This document shows, piece by piece, positions 41,201-50,194 of a stretch of 64,000 nt of DNA (within the stretch, counting starts at the first letter, position 1; each line of letters starts with the position of its first letter). The stretch comes from Nonomuraea turcica (GTDB lineage Bacteria > Actinomycetota > Actinomycetes > Streptosporangiales > Streptosporangiaceae). Under the pieces are notes generated by a model. It was given only the letters and a program-made list of their open reading frames with translations. It had not been told where the DNA came from and searched no databases. The stretch spans positions 62,001-126,000 of the forward strand of contig NZ_JAUZQF010000029.1 in NCBI RefSeq assembly GCF_030718205.1. The letters are read 5' to 3'. The position numbers and the translations under genes were made by a program.

Positions 41201-43912
41201 TTGATCCTTGTCGGCAGGGACCGCGAGCTCGCCCAGATCGCGGACGCCCTCTCCCCTGAGATATCCGAGTCCCTGCTGTGCGCCGTGCTCGGCGATCCCG
41301 GCATCGGCAAGAGCAGTGTGCTGACGGCCGTCACGAAACGGGCGGCAGAGCAGGGCGTCCGGGTGCTGCGGGCGCGGGGCAGCACCGCCGAGACCGACCT
41401 GCCGTTCGCCGGACTGCACCAGTTGCTGTTCCCCGTGCTCGATCGGGCGGAGTCGCTGCCGAACCGGCGCCGCTCGGCGCTGCTCGGCGCGCTCGGCCTG
41501 GGAGAGGAAGACGTGCCGCCGGATGGGCTGGTCCTCGGCATGGCCGTGCTCACCCTGCTGTCCCGGCTGGCCGACGACGGCCCTGTCCTGCTGGCGGTCG
41601 ACGATCTGCAGTGGATTGATCTGGCCAGCCGCTCGCTGCTCGCTTTCCTCGCCCGGCGGCTGGAAGGCGAGCCGATCGGGCTGATCGTCACGGCCCGCGG
41701 CGACCGGCTTCCTGCGGAGCTCGACGGCGTCCTGCCTGTCATCCGGTTGGAACCCCTGCCCGAGCAGGGGGCGCGGCTGCTGCTCGACAGCGGGCCGAAC
41801 CCGCCGACCGGGGCCGTACGCGAGCTGATCCTCGCCGAGGCCGAAGGCAATCCGCTGGCGCTGGTCGAGCTGGCCAAGGCGATGCAGGGCAGGGAACTGG
41901 CGCAGTACGCCGCCGTCCCGGTTACCGAGCTGCTGGAGCGCACGTTCGCCGCCCAGGTACCGCAATTGCCCGCATCAGCCCAGGCCGCACTGCTGGTGGC
42001 GGCCGCCGCCGACACCACGGATCTGGCGACGGTACAGTCCGCGCTCCCCGACGACAGCGACCATGAGGTGTGGCTGCCTGCGGAGCAAGCGGGACTGATC
42101 CGGATCGGCCCCGGCCTGATCGAGTTCCGGCATCCGCTGGTCCGATCGGCGATCTACGGTCGGGCCTCGTTCAGCGAGCGCCGCCGGGCGCACCTTGCGC
42201 TCGCGGCCGGGCTCGACTGGGATCCGGACCGGCGGGCCTGGCATCTGTCGACCGCTACCGCGGCACCTGATGAGACCATCGCGGCCACCGTGGAAGCCGC
42301 GGCGGACCGGGCAGTGCGACGCGGCGCGACCGCCGAGGCACTGGCGGGATTCGTCCGGGCGGGACAGCTCAGCCCCGGCCCGCGCGAGCACGGCCGGCGG
42401 CTGGGCACCGCCGCGGTTCTCGCTTTCGTGGCGGGCGCCATCAGCCGCGCGGAAGAACTCGCCCAGCGGGCATCGGAGCTTACCGACGATCCCGCCACCC
42501 GAGTCTGGACGGGAACGCTCGCCGGCATCGCCGGCTCCTTCACGTTGCGACTGGACAGCGCGTTCCGGCGGGTCATGGCCAACACGCCGGATCCTTCGGA
42601 GGATGGCGGGATGCGCCTGTTCACGGTGGCGGCTCACATCGCGTTCACGTCGGGCAAGGCCGAGTACCGTGAGCAGGTCATCCGCGCCGCCCGCGTGGAC
42701 CGCACCGGACCGCTGACCGGCTTCCACCTATCGGTGCTGGCGATGACCGACCCCTTCGGCAGCGGGTCAGTCGTCCGGGAGGCGTTGCCGGGGATCGTCG
42801 CGGCCCTCGATGACGATCTTGCAGTGCAACATATGGTGGGAACTCTCGCGGCCCGTGTCGACGAGCCCACCACGGCCATCGACCTGCTGGAGCCCATCGG
42901 CGGGCCGGAACGGCCGGACGCCGCGCTCGTCCAAGGCGGCCTGGTCACAGCCGATCTGGGCTGGGCCTACCTGGACGCCGGGCGCTGGACCCACGCACTG
43001 GCCTGCGTCGACCGGCTCGCCTCTGGGGAGCACACGACCCTGAGCTCTCTAGGCGCACTCGTCCTGGACGCCACCCTGGCGGCACTGCGCGGCGACATCC
43101 ATCGGGCCTGGCTGCGGGCCGACCTGGCCCTGTCGATCGCCGGCCCCGCCCAGATCACCGCGCTGCTCGTCCGAACCCACTGGGTGACCGGAATGGTCGC
43201 CGTCGCCGACGGCGACCCCGAGACCGCCTACCGCCACTTCCGCCGCTGCTTCGACGCCCACGGCGAGCCGCTGCACTACGTGACGTCCTGCTACCAGATC
43301 GGCGACCTCGCCGCCGCGGCGGCGCGCACTGGACGCGCCTCGCAGACTCGCGACCTGCTGTCCCGCGTGCGCGAACTGGCCGGGACGGAAGCTTCCGCCC
43401 GGCTGCAGCAGATCATGAACCGAGCCGAGGCACTCCTCGCACCGCCCGGCGAGACCGAGGAACGATTCATCGCCGCGCTCGCCGACCCGGCAGGCGAAAG
43501 GTGGCCGTTCGAACGTGCCCAGATCCAGCTCGACCACGGCGAATGGCTGCGACGGGCACGCCGGGCCAGCGAGGCCCGCGCACCGCTGAGCCGCGCGCTG
43601 AAGGTGTTCGAGGAACTCGGCGCCGTTCCCTGGGCCGAGCGCACCCGCGCGGAACTGCGCGCCACCGGCATCGCACCCAAGGCCGCCAGCCCCGACCGGC
43701 TCGCCGGTCTCCCGCCACGCACCCAGCAGATCGTCCAACTCGCCGCCCAAGGCCTGACCAACAAGGAGATCGGCGACCGGCTCTTCCTGTCCCATCGCAC
43801 CGTCGGCAGCCACCTCTACCAGGCGTTCCCCAAACTCGGCATCAGCACGCGAGCGCAGCTACGCGACCTGCTGACCAAGCCTCAAGACGGCGCCACCAAC
43901 CAACCACACTGA
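41201..43912 (+). CDS. LuxR-family ATP-dependent regulator (LAL type)
   Basis: A 903-residue regulator: AAA ATPase (Walker A GDPGIGKSS near residue 32, Walker B VLLAVDDLQWID near 130), a long tetratricopeptide-like helical middle (about 300-820) and a C-terminal LuxR helix-turn-helix (LPPRTQQIVQLAAQGLTNKE, IGDRLFLSHRTVGSHLYQ). Typical of actinobacterial LAL activators. TTG start at 41201 with GGGAGGG 4 nt upstream; no ATG in frame nearby. Target genes cannot be told from the sequence. Confidence 0.9.
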   Translation: MILVGRDRELAQIADALSPEISESLLCAVLGDPGIGKSSVLTAVTKRAAEQGVRVLRARGSTAETDLPFAGLHQLLFPVLDRAESLPNRRRSALLGALGLGEEDVPPDGLVLGMAVLTLLSRLADDGPVLLAVDDLQWIDLASRSLLAFLARRLEGEPIGLIVTARGDRLPAELDGVLPVIRLEPLPEQGARLLLDSGPNPPTGAVRELILAEAEGNPLALVELAKAMQGRELAQYAAVPVTELLERTFAAQVPQLPASAQAALLVAAAADTTDLATVQSALPDDSDHEVWLPAEQAGLIRIGPGLIEFRHPLVRSAIYGRASFSERRRAHLALAAGLDWDPDRRAWHLSTATAAPDETIAATVEAAADRAVRRGATAEALAGFVRAGQLSPGPREHGRRLGTAAVLAFVAGAISRAEELAQRASELTDDPATRVWTGTLAGIAGSFTLRLDSAFRRVMANTPDPSEDGGMRLFTVAAHIAFTSGKAEYREQVIRAARVDRTGPLTGFHLSVLAMTDPFGSGSVVREALPGIVAALDDDLAVQHMVGTLAARVDEPTTAIDLLEPIGGPERPDAALVQGGLVTADLGWAYLDAGRWTHALACVDRLASGEHTTLSSLGALVLDATLAALRGDIHRAWLRADLALSIAGPAQITALLVRTHWVTGMVAVADGDPETAYRHFRRCFDAHGEPLHYVTSCYQIGDLAAAAARTGRASQTRDLLSRVRELAGTEASARLQQIMNRAEALLAPPGETEERFIAALADPAGERWPFERAQIQLDHGEWLRRARRASEARAPLSRALKVFEELGAVPWAERTRAELRATGIAPKAASPDRLAGLPPRTQQIVQLAAQGLTNKEIGDRLFLSHRTVGSHLYQAFPKLGISTRAQLRDLLTKPQDGATNQPH

Positions 43913-44083
43913 TTGGCGCGCTGCTTCAACAACCCCGTTACCGCGAAGGCCCAGAGCTCATGCGAACTGAAGGGTCTCCAGGACCTCTGAACGGATTCGA
44001 CCCTTGGACTCGGTGGTGCTGTGGAGATCGAGCCCCGCCGATCTCGCACTCTCCGGGAGCAGGCACTTCGGTGCAACAGCGGG

Positions 44084-44839
44084 TCAGGCACGGCCAATGC
44101 GGACCTTCCAGACCGCCGGGCCCCACTCGAGGTACTCCCAGGTGAACTCGCCGGGGTGATCGGCCGCGAACTGGTAGTAGAGCGGCTTGGGATCATGGTC
44201 ATTGACCAGCACGAACGCCGTTCCCGTCGCCAGCTCCGCGTACGCGGCGAAGATCTGCTTGTGGCGCTGGGCCGGGATCAGCCGGCGGACGTCGAGCTCC
44301 GCCACAACCTCCTCCACGCCCTCTGGGGCCCCCGTGCCGCCGCATCCGCAGCAGGAGTCCGCGGTCGCCTCGCCGAGGATCTCATGCGCGTCGCCGAGCA
44401 GGGCCGCCAGGTCGATGCCGTGGTCGGCGAGGGCGGGCAGCAGGACGTCGTTCTCCTTCTTCAGGTGTGACTGGAACAGGGTGTTCAGCGCCGACGACGC
44501 ACTCACGATCTCGCCCGGGGTGGTCGCCGAGACCAGTTCGGCGGCCAGCGCCTGCAGGGTGGCGTGCTCGTCCCGCATCGCCTGGACCAGGAGTCTGGTG
44601 GCGGGCAGGTCGTCGGCGGCGGCGTACAGCGTCGCCTCCTCCGCCGCGGCGTGTGGCAGCACCTCCTCGGCGCAGAACGCCGCCAGCACCGTCTGCCGGG
44701 CCGCCGGGGACATCAGCCGGTCGATCGAGCGGGCAATGGTCACGGCGTGATCGGACATCGTGCGGCCGAGCTGGTCGTGGTGGGCGCGGATTCTCGACAG
44801 CACGGCGTCCTGGGCGCCGGTCTGCGTCTGAGCGGACAT
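44084..44839 (-). CDS. Hemerythrin-like domain plus DUF2249
   Basis: A 251-residue protein. Residues 15-150 form a hemerythrin HHE di-iron four-helix bundle (RIRAHHDQLGRTMSDHAVTI, VLPHAAAEEATLYAAA, MRDEHATLQALAAELV, FQSHLKKENDVLLPAL). After a CCGCGG linker, residues 175-251 are DUF2249 (ELDVRRLIPAQRHKQIFAAY, LVNDHDPKPLYYQF, WEYLEWGPAVWKVRI). Such fusions are linked to NO/O2 sensing and iron-sulfur repair. ATG at 44839 has AGGAGGAG 9 nt upstream. It follows cysE-cysK in the same direction. Confidence 0.9.
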   Translation of the reverse strand: MSAQTQTGAQDAVLSRIRAHHDQLGRTMSDHAVTIARSIDRLMSPAARQTVLAAFCAEEVLPHAAAEEATLYAAADDLPATRLLVQAMRDEHATLQALAAELVSATTPGEIVSASSALNTLFQSHLKKENDVLLPALADHGIDLAALLGDAHEILGEATADSCCGCGGTGAPEGVEEVVAELDVRRLIPAQRHKQIFAAYAELATGTAFVLVNDHDPKPLYYQFAADHPGEFTWEYLEWGPAVWKVRIGRA

Positions 44840-44863
44840 GGAAGGGATCTCCTCCTGTGGTTC

Positions 44864-46302
44864 CTACGGGGTGAAGAGGGGGTGCGGAGGTAGCGTTCGC
44901 CGGTGTCGGGCAGGACGACCACGATGAGCCGGCCCGCGTTCTCTGGGCGGATGGCGACGGCGCAGGCGGCGTGCAGGGCCGCGCCTGCGGAGACGCCCGC
45001 GAGAATGCCCTCCGTGCGGGCCAACCGCCGCGCCGCGTCCCGGGCCTGGTCCACGTCGACCCGCATCACCTCGTCGTAGATCCCGGTGTCCAGGACCTCT
45101 GGGACGAAGCCGGCGCCGATGCCCTGGATCCCGTGCGGCCCCGGGGCCTCGCCGGACAGCACCGCGGACTCAGCGGGTTCGACGGCGATCACGTGTACGT
45201 GCGGCTTCTTGTCCCGCAGGAAGCGGCCCACGCCGGTGATGGTGCCGCCGGTGCCGACGCCGCAGACGAGCAGGTCGAGCTCGCCGGCGGTGTCGTCCCA
45301 GATCTCTTGGGCGGTGGTGCGCAGGTGGATGTCGGGGTTGGCTGGGTTGGCGAACTGCTGGGGCATGAACCAGCCGTGCTCTGCGGCCAGACGCGCGGCC
45401 TCGGCGATCGCACCGTTCATGCCGAGCGGGGCGGGGGTGAGGACCAGCTCGGCGCCATAGGCGGCCAGCAGCGCCCGCCGCTCCACGCTCATGCTCTCCG
45501 GCATGGTCAGCGTCAGCCGGTATCCCTTCGCTGCGGCCACCATGGCCAGTCCGATGCCATTGTTGCCGCTGGTGGGCTCGATGATGTGGGCGCCGGGGGA
45601 CAGGAGGCCCGTGTCCTCGGCGGCCTCGATCATGGCGTGGGCGATGCGGTCTTTGACGCTGCCGCCCGGGTTGGCGGACTCCAGCTTGGCGGTCAGCCGG
45701 GCGGGCAGGTCCGCGCCGAAGCGTGACAGGCCCACGAGCGGGGTCGAGCCTATGAGGGAGAGGACGTTGGGGTGGATGGAAGGCACCGGTTCGCTCCTGA
45801 TGGTGCTTGGGGTGACGGGTACGCGGGCGCCCGCGGGCACGTCGGCCAGCACGAGGGCGTGGGCACCGATCGAGGCGTCGTCGCCGACGTGGACGCGGCC
45901 GAGGATGGAGGCGCCGACGCCGACGGTGACGCGGTCGCCGAGCACCGGGTGGCGAGGCATTCCCTTGGCGTCGGAGTGGAAGCCGCGGCCGCCGAGCGTG
46001 ACGCGGTGGTAGAGCGTGACGTCGTCGCCGATGACTGCGCTCTCGCCGATGACGACGCCCGCTCCGTGGTCGATGAACAGCCGCCGCCCGATGCGGGCGC
46101 CCGGGTGGATCTCGATCCCGGTGAGGGTGCGGGCGAGCTGTGAGATAAGGCGGGGGAGGAAGGGCACGCGGCGGCGGTGCAGCCGGTGGGCCAGGCGGTG
46201 GATCCATACCGCCCAGACGCCGGCGTAGAGGATGGCCTCCAGCTTGCGGTGGCCGTATAGGGCGGGGTCGCGGTGCACGGCCGCGCGAAGGTCGTCGAGC
46301 AT
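44864..46302 (-). CDS. CysE-CysK fusion (serine acetyltransferase-cysteine synthase), 3' frameshift
   Basis: Residues 1-170 are a left-handed beta-helix serine O-acetyltransferase (GARIGRRLFIDHGAGVVIGE, TLYHRVTLGG). Residues 175-475 are cysteine synthase with PLP lysine in NPGGSVKDRIA, EPTSGNNGIG, CGVGTGGTITGVG and LPDTGERYL. The two steps turn serine and acetyl-CoA into cysteine. They are joined in frame, but GTG 45786 (codon 173) has AGGAG 7 nt upstream and may start a separate CysK. At the 3' end the raw frame runs 124 nt further into the hemerythrin gene; adding one C to the run before TCTTC gives the normal end RTPLFTP and TAG at 44866-44864, so a base is missing there. ATG 46302. Confidence 0.85.
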
Positions 46303-46353
46303 GAGGGTGATGTCCGTCCGTGTCGTCGGTGACGAGTGCTACCTGGCCGGTGG

Positions 46354-46572
46354 TCAGGCCGCGGGACAGTGCTCGTCGAAGACGCGTCGGACGTGGAACC
46401 CGGTCATGGGGGTCGCGAAGCCGGCGACCTGTGCCTGCGGGGTGGACGGGCGGCGGGTCTGGGGATGGGCTTTCACAAGTGCGACTCGCCGCCCGTCAGG
46501 GTGCAGGCCCGTCATGGACGCCACCGACCACCTGCCAGGCAGGCGGCGGATCAGGTGGCGTTCATCGGACAT
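46354..46572 (-). CDS. Small hypothetical protein downstream of a DosR-type box
   Basis: A 72-residue basic frame beginning MSDERHLIRRLPGRWSVASM and ending HVRRVFDEHCPAA. No family recognised and no strong Shine-Dalgarno. Support for it is positional: a DosR-type box is centred 66 nt before its ATG, the same spacing as at adh and the CBS-BON gene at 48349, and cysE-cysK follows on the same strand after 51 nt. Confidence 0.5.
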   Translation of the reverse strand: MSDERHLIRRLPGRWSVASMTGLHPDGRRVALVKAHPQTRRPSTPQAQVAGFATPMTGFHVRRVFDEHCPAA

Positions 46573-46631
46573 ATCGAAACCGTAGATCCGGAGCCGGGCC
46601 CGCCGTCACGGCCACAGGTCACCTCTCCGGA

Positions 46632-46645
46632 GGGACTTTGGACCC
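46632..46645 (-). promoter_or_regulatory. DosR-type box with variant right arm
   Basis: GGGAC-TTTG-GACCC matches 9 of 10 arm positions; the right arm is GACCC instead of GTCCC. It precedes the minus-strand group small ORF, cysE-cysK, hemerythrin-DUF2249. Confidence 0.7.
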
Positions 46646-46667
46646 GACCTTCCGGGCCGTTCGGCCC

Positions 46668-47123
46668 TCAAGGAAGCCCGGCTGAGGACTGCTCGGGCGT
46701 GATGCGGTCCCAGGCGGCGAGCGGCAGCATGATGACGGCGGCCGGGAACAGCCCGTGTTCTTCGTGGTCGATGTGCTGGTGCAGCCGGTCCAGAGCCTTG
46801 AGCACGGCGGGCCAGTCGGGTGAGGTCCGGTCGATGGTCCCGAGCACGCCGTGGATGTCGGTGTGCTCGGCGCAGAGCCGCTCCACCTCATCCGCGAGCG
46901 CTCCCTCGGCGCGCAGTTCGGCGAACAGTCCGATCTCCTCGGTGGCGGTGTGCGGGACGAGGCGGGCGAGCAGCTCATCCAGCAGGGTTCCGGCCTCGCC
47001 GTGCCCGCCGTCCCGGATAGCCCGGCGTAGCACTCCCGCGCACTCCTCGATGTCCCAGTGCTCCTGGGACAGGCGACCGATTAGCGGAAACTCCCGGCAT
47101 CCGCAGTAGTTGCACATGGTCAC
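46668..47123 (-). CDS. Hemerythrin-domain protein with N-terminal Cys motif
   Basis: A 151-residue protein: CNYCGC at the extreme N-terminus, then a hemerythrin di-iron bundle (RLSQEHWDIEECAGVLRRAI, VPHTATEEIGLFAELR, LCAEHTDIHGVLGTI, LHQHIDHEEHGLFPAAV). The cysteines may bind metal. The GTG at 47123 overlaps the adh stop (GTGA); ATG 47117 is an equally good start. Co-transcribed with adh. Probable O2 or NO binding or iron handling. Confidence 0.85.
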   Translation of the reverse strand: MTMCNYCGCREFPLIGRLSQEHWDIEECAGVLRRAIRDGGHGEAGTLLDELLARLVPHTATEEIGLFAELRAEGALADEVERLCAEHTDIHGVLGTIDRTSPDWPAVLKALDRLHQHIDHEEHGLFPAAVIMLPLAAWDRITPEQSSAGLP

Positions 47124-48130
47124 ATCTCGAAGACGAGACGCGCGGGCACCGTGCCGGCGAGGACGTCGTCGAACGACTGGTTGATGTCCTCGAGCTTGCG
47201 CGTCTCGTAGATGACCTTGGTGCGTCCTTCGGCATGCAGCTGGAACACCTCGGCCAGGTCGGCGCGGGTGCCGACGATGGAGCCGATGACGGTGATGCCG
47301 CCGAGCACGGTCTGGAAGATGGGCAGGCTCATCGCGTTGTCCTTGGGCAGGGAGACCAGCACCAGGCGGCCGCCGCGGCGCAGCGAGGCGTGGGCCTGCT
47401 CCAGCACGCGGGGGCTGGCGGCCAGCACGATGGCCACGTCCACCCCGCCCAGCGCCTTGATCTCCTCGACCGGGTCGCCGGTGGCGGCGTTGATCGTGTG
47501 CGTGGCACCCAGCTCCCGGGCCAGCCGCAGCTTCTCCTCGGTGACGTCGACCGCGACGGTCTGGGCGCCGAAGATCTGCGCATACTGCTGCGCCAGGTGG
47601 CCCAGCCCGCCGATGCCGAAGATCGCGGCCCGCTCGGACGGGCGTAGGCCGGAGACCTTGACGGCCTTGTACGTGGTCACGCCCGCGCAGGTCAGCGGCG
47701 CGGCCTCGACGGGGGAGACGCCGTCAGGGACCGGGACCACGTAGCCGGCGTGGGCCACGGCGTACTCGGCGTGGCCGCCGTCGAGGGCGTAGCCGGTGTT
47801 CTGCTGGGACTCGCACAGGGTCTCCCGGCCGCTGACGCAGTACTCGCAGGTGCCGCAGGCAGAACCGAGCCACGGGATGGCCACCCGCTCACCCACCTTG
47901 CGACCGGTCACCGCAGAGCCGATCTTCTCGATGATCCCCACGCCCTCATGCCCCGGCGTGAAGGGCAGGGACGGCTTGACCGGCCAGTCCCCGTGAGCGG
48001 CGTGGATGTCGGTGTGGCACAGACCGCTCGCCTCGATACTCACGAGCACCTGGTACGGCTCTGTCACAGGGACGGGCAGCTCCTGGATCTCGAGGGGCTT
48101 GTCGAATCCGGTCACGACGGCAGCGCGCAT
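47120..48130 (-). CDS. adhP: Zinc-dependent alcohol dehydrogenase
   Basis: A 336-residue medium-chain dehydrogenase of the AdhP type. Catalytic zinc site from GLCHTDIHAAHGD and GHEGVG, structural zinc site CGTCEYCVSGRETLC, NAD site GIGGLGHLAQQYAQ. It would regenerate NAD by reducing aldehydes, or oxidise alcohols. ATG at 48130; an in-frame GTG at 48139 is closer to AAGGAG, so the start is uncertain by three codons. A DosR-type box is centred 66 nt upstream. Followed by the hemerythrin gene with overlapping stop and start. Confidence 0.92.
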   Translation of the reverse strand: MRAAVVTGFDKPLEIQELPVPVTEPYQVLVSIEASGLCHTDIHAAHGDWPVKPSLPFTPGHEGVGIIEKIGSAVTGRKVGERVAIPWLGSACGTCEYCVSGRETLCESQQNTGYALDGGHAEYAVAHAGYVVPVPDGVSPVEAAPLTCAGVTTYKAVKVSGLRPSERAAIFGIGGLGHLAQQYAQIFGAQTVAVDVTEEKLRLARELGATHTINAATGDPVEEIKALGGVDVAIVLAASPRVLEQAHASLRRGGRLVLVSLPKDNAMSLPIFQTVLGGITVIGSIVGTRADLAEVFQLHAEGRTKVIYETRKLEDINQSFDDVLAGTVPARLVFEM

Positions 48131-48189
48131 GCTCTCCACTCTCCTTTGGTCCTGTGCCCACCTTCGCCGACGGGTGGCCAGGGAATCAG

Positions 48190-48203
48190 GGCCGAAAGTC
48201 CCG
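48190..48203 (-). promoter_or_regulatory. DosR-type box upstream of adh
   Basis: GGGCC-GAAA-GTCCC matches 9 of 10 arm positions, centred 66 nt before the adh ATG. Confidence 0.75.
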
Positions 48204-48277
48204 CTCTGGATGGCCGTCCGTCCCCCATAACGGGGGCCCTATCGCGAAGAAGCACCCTGACCAAAGCGCCGGCACAA

Positions 48278-48291
48278 GGGACTTCCGTCCC
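48278..48291 (+). promoter_or_regulatory. Perfect DosR-type box upstream of CBS-BON gene
   Basis: GGGAC-TTCC-GTCCC matches all 10 arm positions, centred 64 nt before the ATG at 48349. Confidence 0.82.
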
Positions 48292-48348
48292 TAGGAGCGT
48301 GCTTCGGCGCGATGGTGCGATGTGCTGTGCAGAGGAAGGGAGGATCCG

Positions 48349-49065
48349 ATGGTGCGGATCAGTGTGAGAGACGTGATGACCACGCACGTGGCCTCGGTGA
48401 CAGCGGACACGCCGTTCAAGGAGGTTGCCGAGTTGCTGGTGCGGCGCGGCGTCAGCGCCGTGCCCGTGCTGGACGAGGACGGGCGGGTTGTCGGCGTGGT
48501 GTCCGAGGCGGATCTGCTCCGTAAGGAGGAGTTCCGGGAGCAGTACTACGGGGAGGACTACCGGCCCCGGCTGCGTGCCCGGTTGCGCCGCAGGCTGGCC
48601 GGGCGCGGTGAGGACGGCCAGGAGAAGGCCGACGCCGCCACGGCGGCAGAGCTGATGTCGGCGCCGGCGGTGACGGTCGCGCCGGACGTGTCCACCGTGA
48701 CGGCCGCCCAGCTCATGGACACCCACGGCGTCAAGCGCCTGGTCGTAGTGGACGGGGAGGGGCGACTGATCGGCATCGTGAGCAGGCGCGACCTGCTCAA
48801 GGCGTACGTCCGCGACGACGCGGAGCTCAAGCGCTGGGTCGAGGAGGCCATACCCGAGCAGTCCCGGTGGAACGACCGGAGCGGGATCGTCGTGCAGGTT
48901 CAGAACGGCATCGTGACGCTGTCCGGTTCTACCTCGACCCGCACCGAGGCGGAGGCTGCCGTGCACATGACGAAGGGACTCGGCGGCGTTGTTGACGTCC
49001 GTGAGAGCCTCGTCTGGGAGCGGGACGACCGGCTCGAGCTGCCGTTGATCTGGGACCGATCTTGA
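48349..49065 (+). CDS. CBS-pair protein with C-terminal BON domain
   Basis: A 238-residue protein. CBS 1 (RDVMTTHVASVTADTPFKEV, VVGVVSEADLLRKEEFREQ), a charged linker rich in Arg (about 75-105), CBS 2 (LMSAPAVTVAPDVSTVTAAQ, LIGIVSRRDLLKAYV) and BON (VQVQNGIVTLSGSTSTRTEA, GGVVDVRESLVW). ATG at 48349 has GGGAGG 5 nt upstream. Under a perfect DosR-type box. The paralogue at 15760-16443 shares the DLLRKEEFREQ linker but is broken by an amber codon. Confidence 0.92.
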   Translation: MVRISVRDVMTTHVASVTADTPFKEVAELLVRRGVSAVPVLDEDGRVVGVVSEADLLRKEEFREQYYGEDYRPRLRARLRRRLAGRGEDGQEKADAATAAELMSAPAVTVAPDVSTVTAAQLMDTHGVKRLVVVDGEGRLIGIVSRRDLLKAYVRDDAELKRWVEEAIPEQSRWNDRSGIVVQVQNGIVTLSGSTSTRTEAEAAVHMTKGLGGVVDVRESLVWERDDRLELPLIWDRS

Positions 49066-49076
49066 GCGGGATGCGT

Positions 49077-49090
49077 GGGTCCAAAGACCC
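49077..49090. promoter_or_regulatory. Variant DosR-like palindrome
   Basis: GGGTC-CAAA-GACCC is a perfect palindrome but both arms differ from consensus by one base (8 of 10). It lies about 107 nt before the DASS transporter ATG and just after the CBS-BON stop. Confidence 0.45.
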
Positions 49091-49950
49091 TGTTGTTGGT
49101 GACTTTCGCTTCAAGCGCCCCAAGAGTCTGGGTGCCCACACTGGTCCCGCAGCCGGGAACCCCTGATCGGCTGTGATGGGAGAATCATCATGCTACGGCC
49201 TCAGCCGAAGAACCCCTCGAGTCCGGTATCGGCCGAACGAGGCGGATGGTGGTGGACGGTGCTGCGCTGGGCCGTACCCGTCGCCGCCGGACTGATCATC
49301 TACCTGCTGCCGCAGCCTGAACCCGTCAAACCGGGCGGCTGGGCCGTGCTGGCCATCTTCGTCGCCACCGTGCTCGGACTGATAGCGCAGCCGATGCCGC
49401 TGGCCGCTGTCGCGCTGACCGGGCTCGCCTTCACGATGGTCGCCGGTGTCCTGGAGCCGGCGGTCGCGTTGAGCGGGTTCGCCGAGCCGACCATCTGGCT
49501 GATCGTGGCGGCCTTCTTCATCTCCATCGCCGTCACCAAGACCGGACTCGGACGGCGGGTGGCGCTGTGGTTCGTGGCCATGCTGGGCAAGCGCAGCCTC
49601 GGCCTCGGCTACGGCCTCGCGCTGACGGACCTGATCCTGGCGCCCGCCACGCCCAGCAACACCGCCCGCTCCGGCGGCGTGCTGTACCCGATCATCACCT
49701 CGCTGAGCGAACAGGCCGGCTCACGGCCGGACGGTGAGACCCGCCGCAGGCTCGGCGCCTACCTGACGGCGACCGCGATGGGCGTAAACGTCATCACCAG
49801 CGCCATGTTCGCCACCGCGATGGCCGCCAACCCCCTGGTGCAGAAGTTCGCCGGTGAGCAGGGCGTCGAGATCAGCTGGCTGACGTGGACGGTCGCCGCA
49901 CTCGTACCTGGTCTCATCGCGCTCGCCGTGATCCCGGCGGTGCTGTACAA

Positions 49951-49962
49951 GGTGTTTCCCCC
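49951..49962. repeat. Target-site duplication, left copy
   Basis: GGTGTTTCCCCC here and again at 51832-51843 directly flanks the IS. A 12-bp duplication is within the range of the IS4 group. Confidence 0.9.
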
Positions 49963-50086
49963 AAGGCCAGGTAGTTAAGGCTTTCGCAGTGCCGTCAAGA
50001 CGTGGTTCTCAGGACATGAGGACGGAGATCCAGTAGAACGGTGATCTTCCACAACCAGCCGTGTCCACATCCAAGGGGGAACGCCC

Positions 50087-50104
50087 AAGGCCAGGTAGTT
50101 AAGG
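50087..50104. repeat. Second copy of the IS left terminal sequence
   Basis: AAGGCCAGGTAGTTAAGG, identical to 49963-49980. Either end could be used in transposition, giving elements of 1869 or 1745 bp. The 106 bp between the copies contain no gene. Confidence 0.85.
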
Positions 50105-50139
50105 GGATTTGATTCTTGTCAATCGGCTGAGACGGGCAA

Positions 50140-50194
50140 CGGGACTCCTGTAGATCAGATGTTCGGCGAAGATCATCTGAAGAGTGGAGTCCCG
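50140..50194 (+). repeat. Nested inverted repeats around the transposase start
   Basis: CGGGACTCC (50140-50148) pairs with GGAGTCCCG (50186-50194), and inside it CAGATG (50156-50161) pairs with CATCTG (50174-50179). The inner stem includes the ATG at 50159-50161. A transcript entering from outside would fold over the start codon. Confidence 0.75.
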
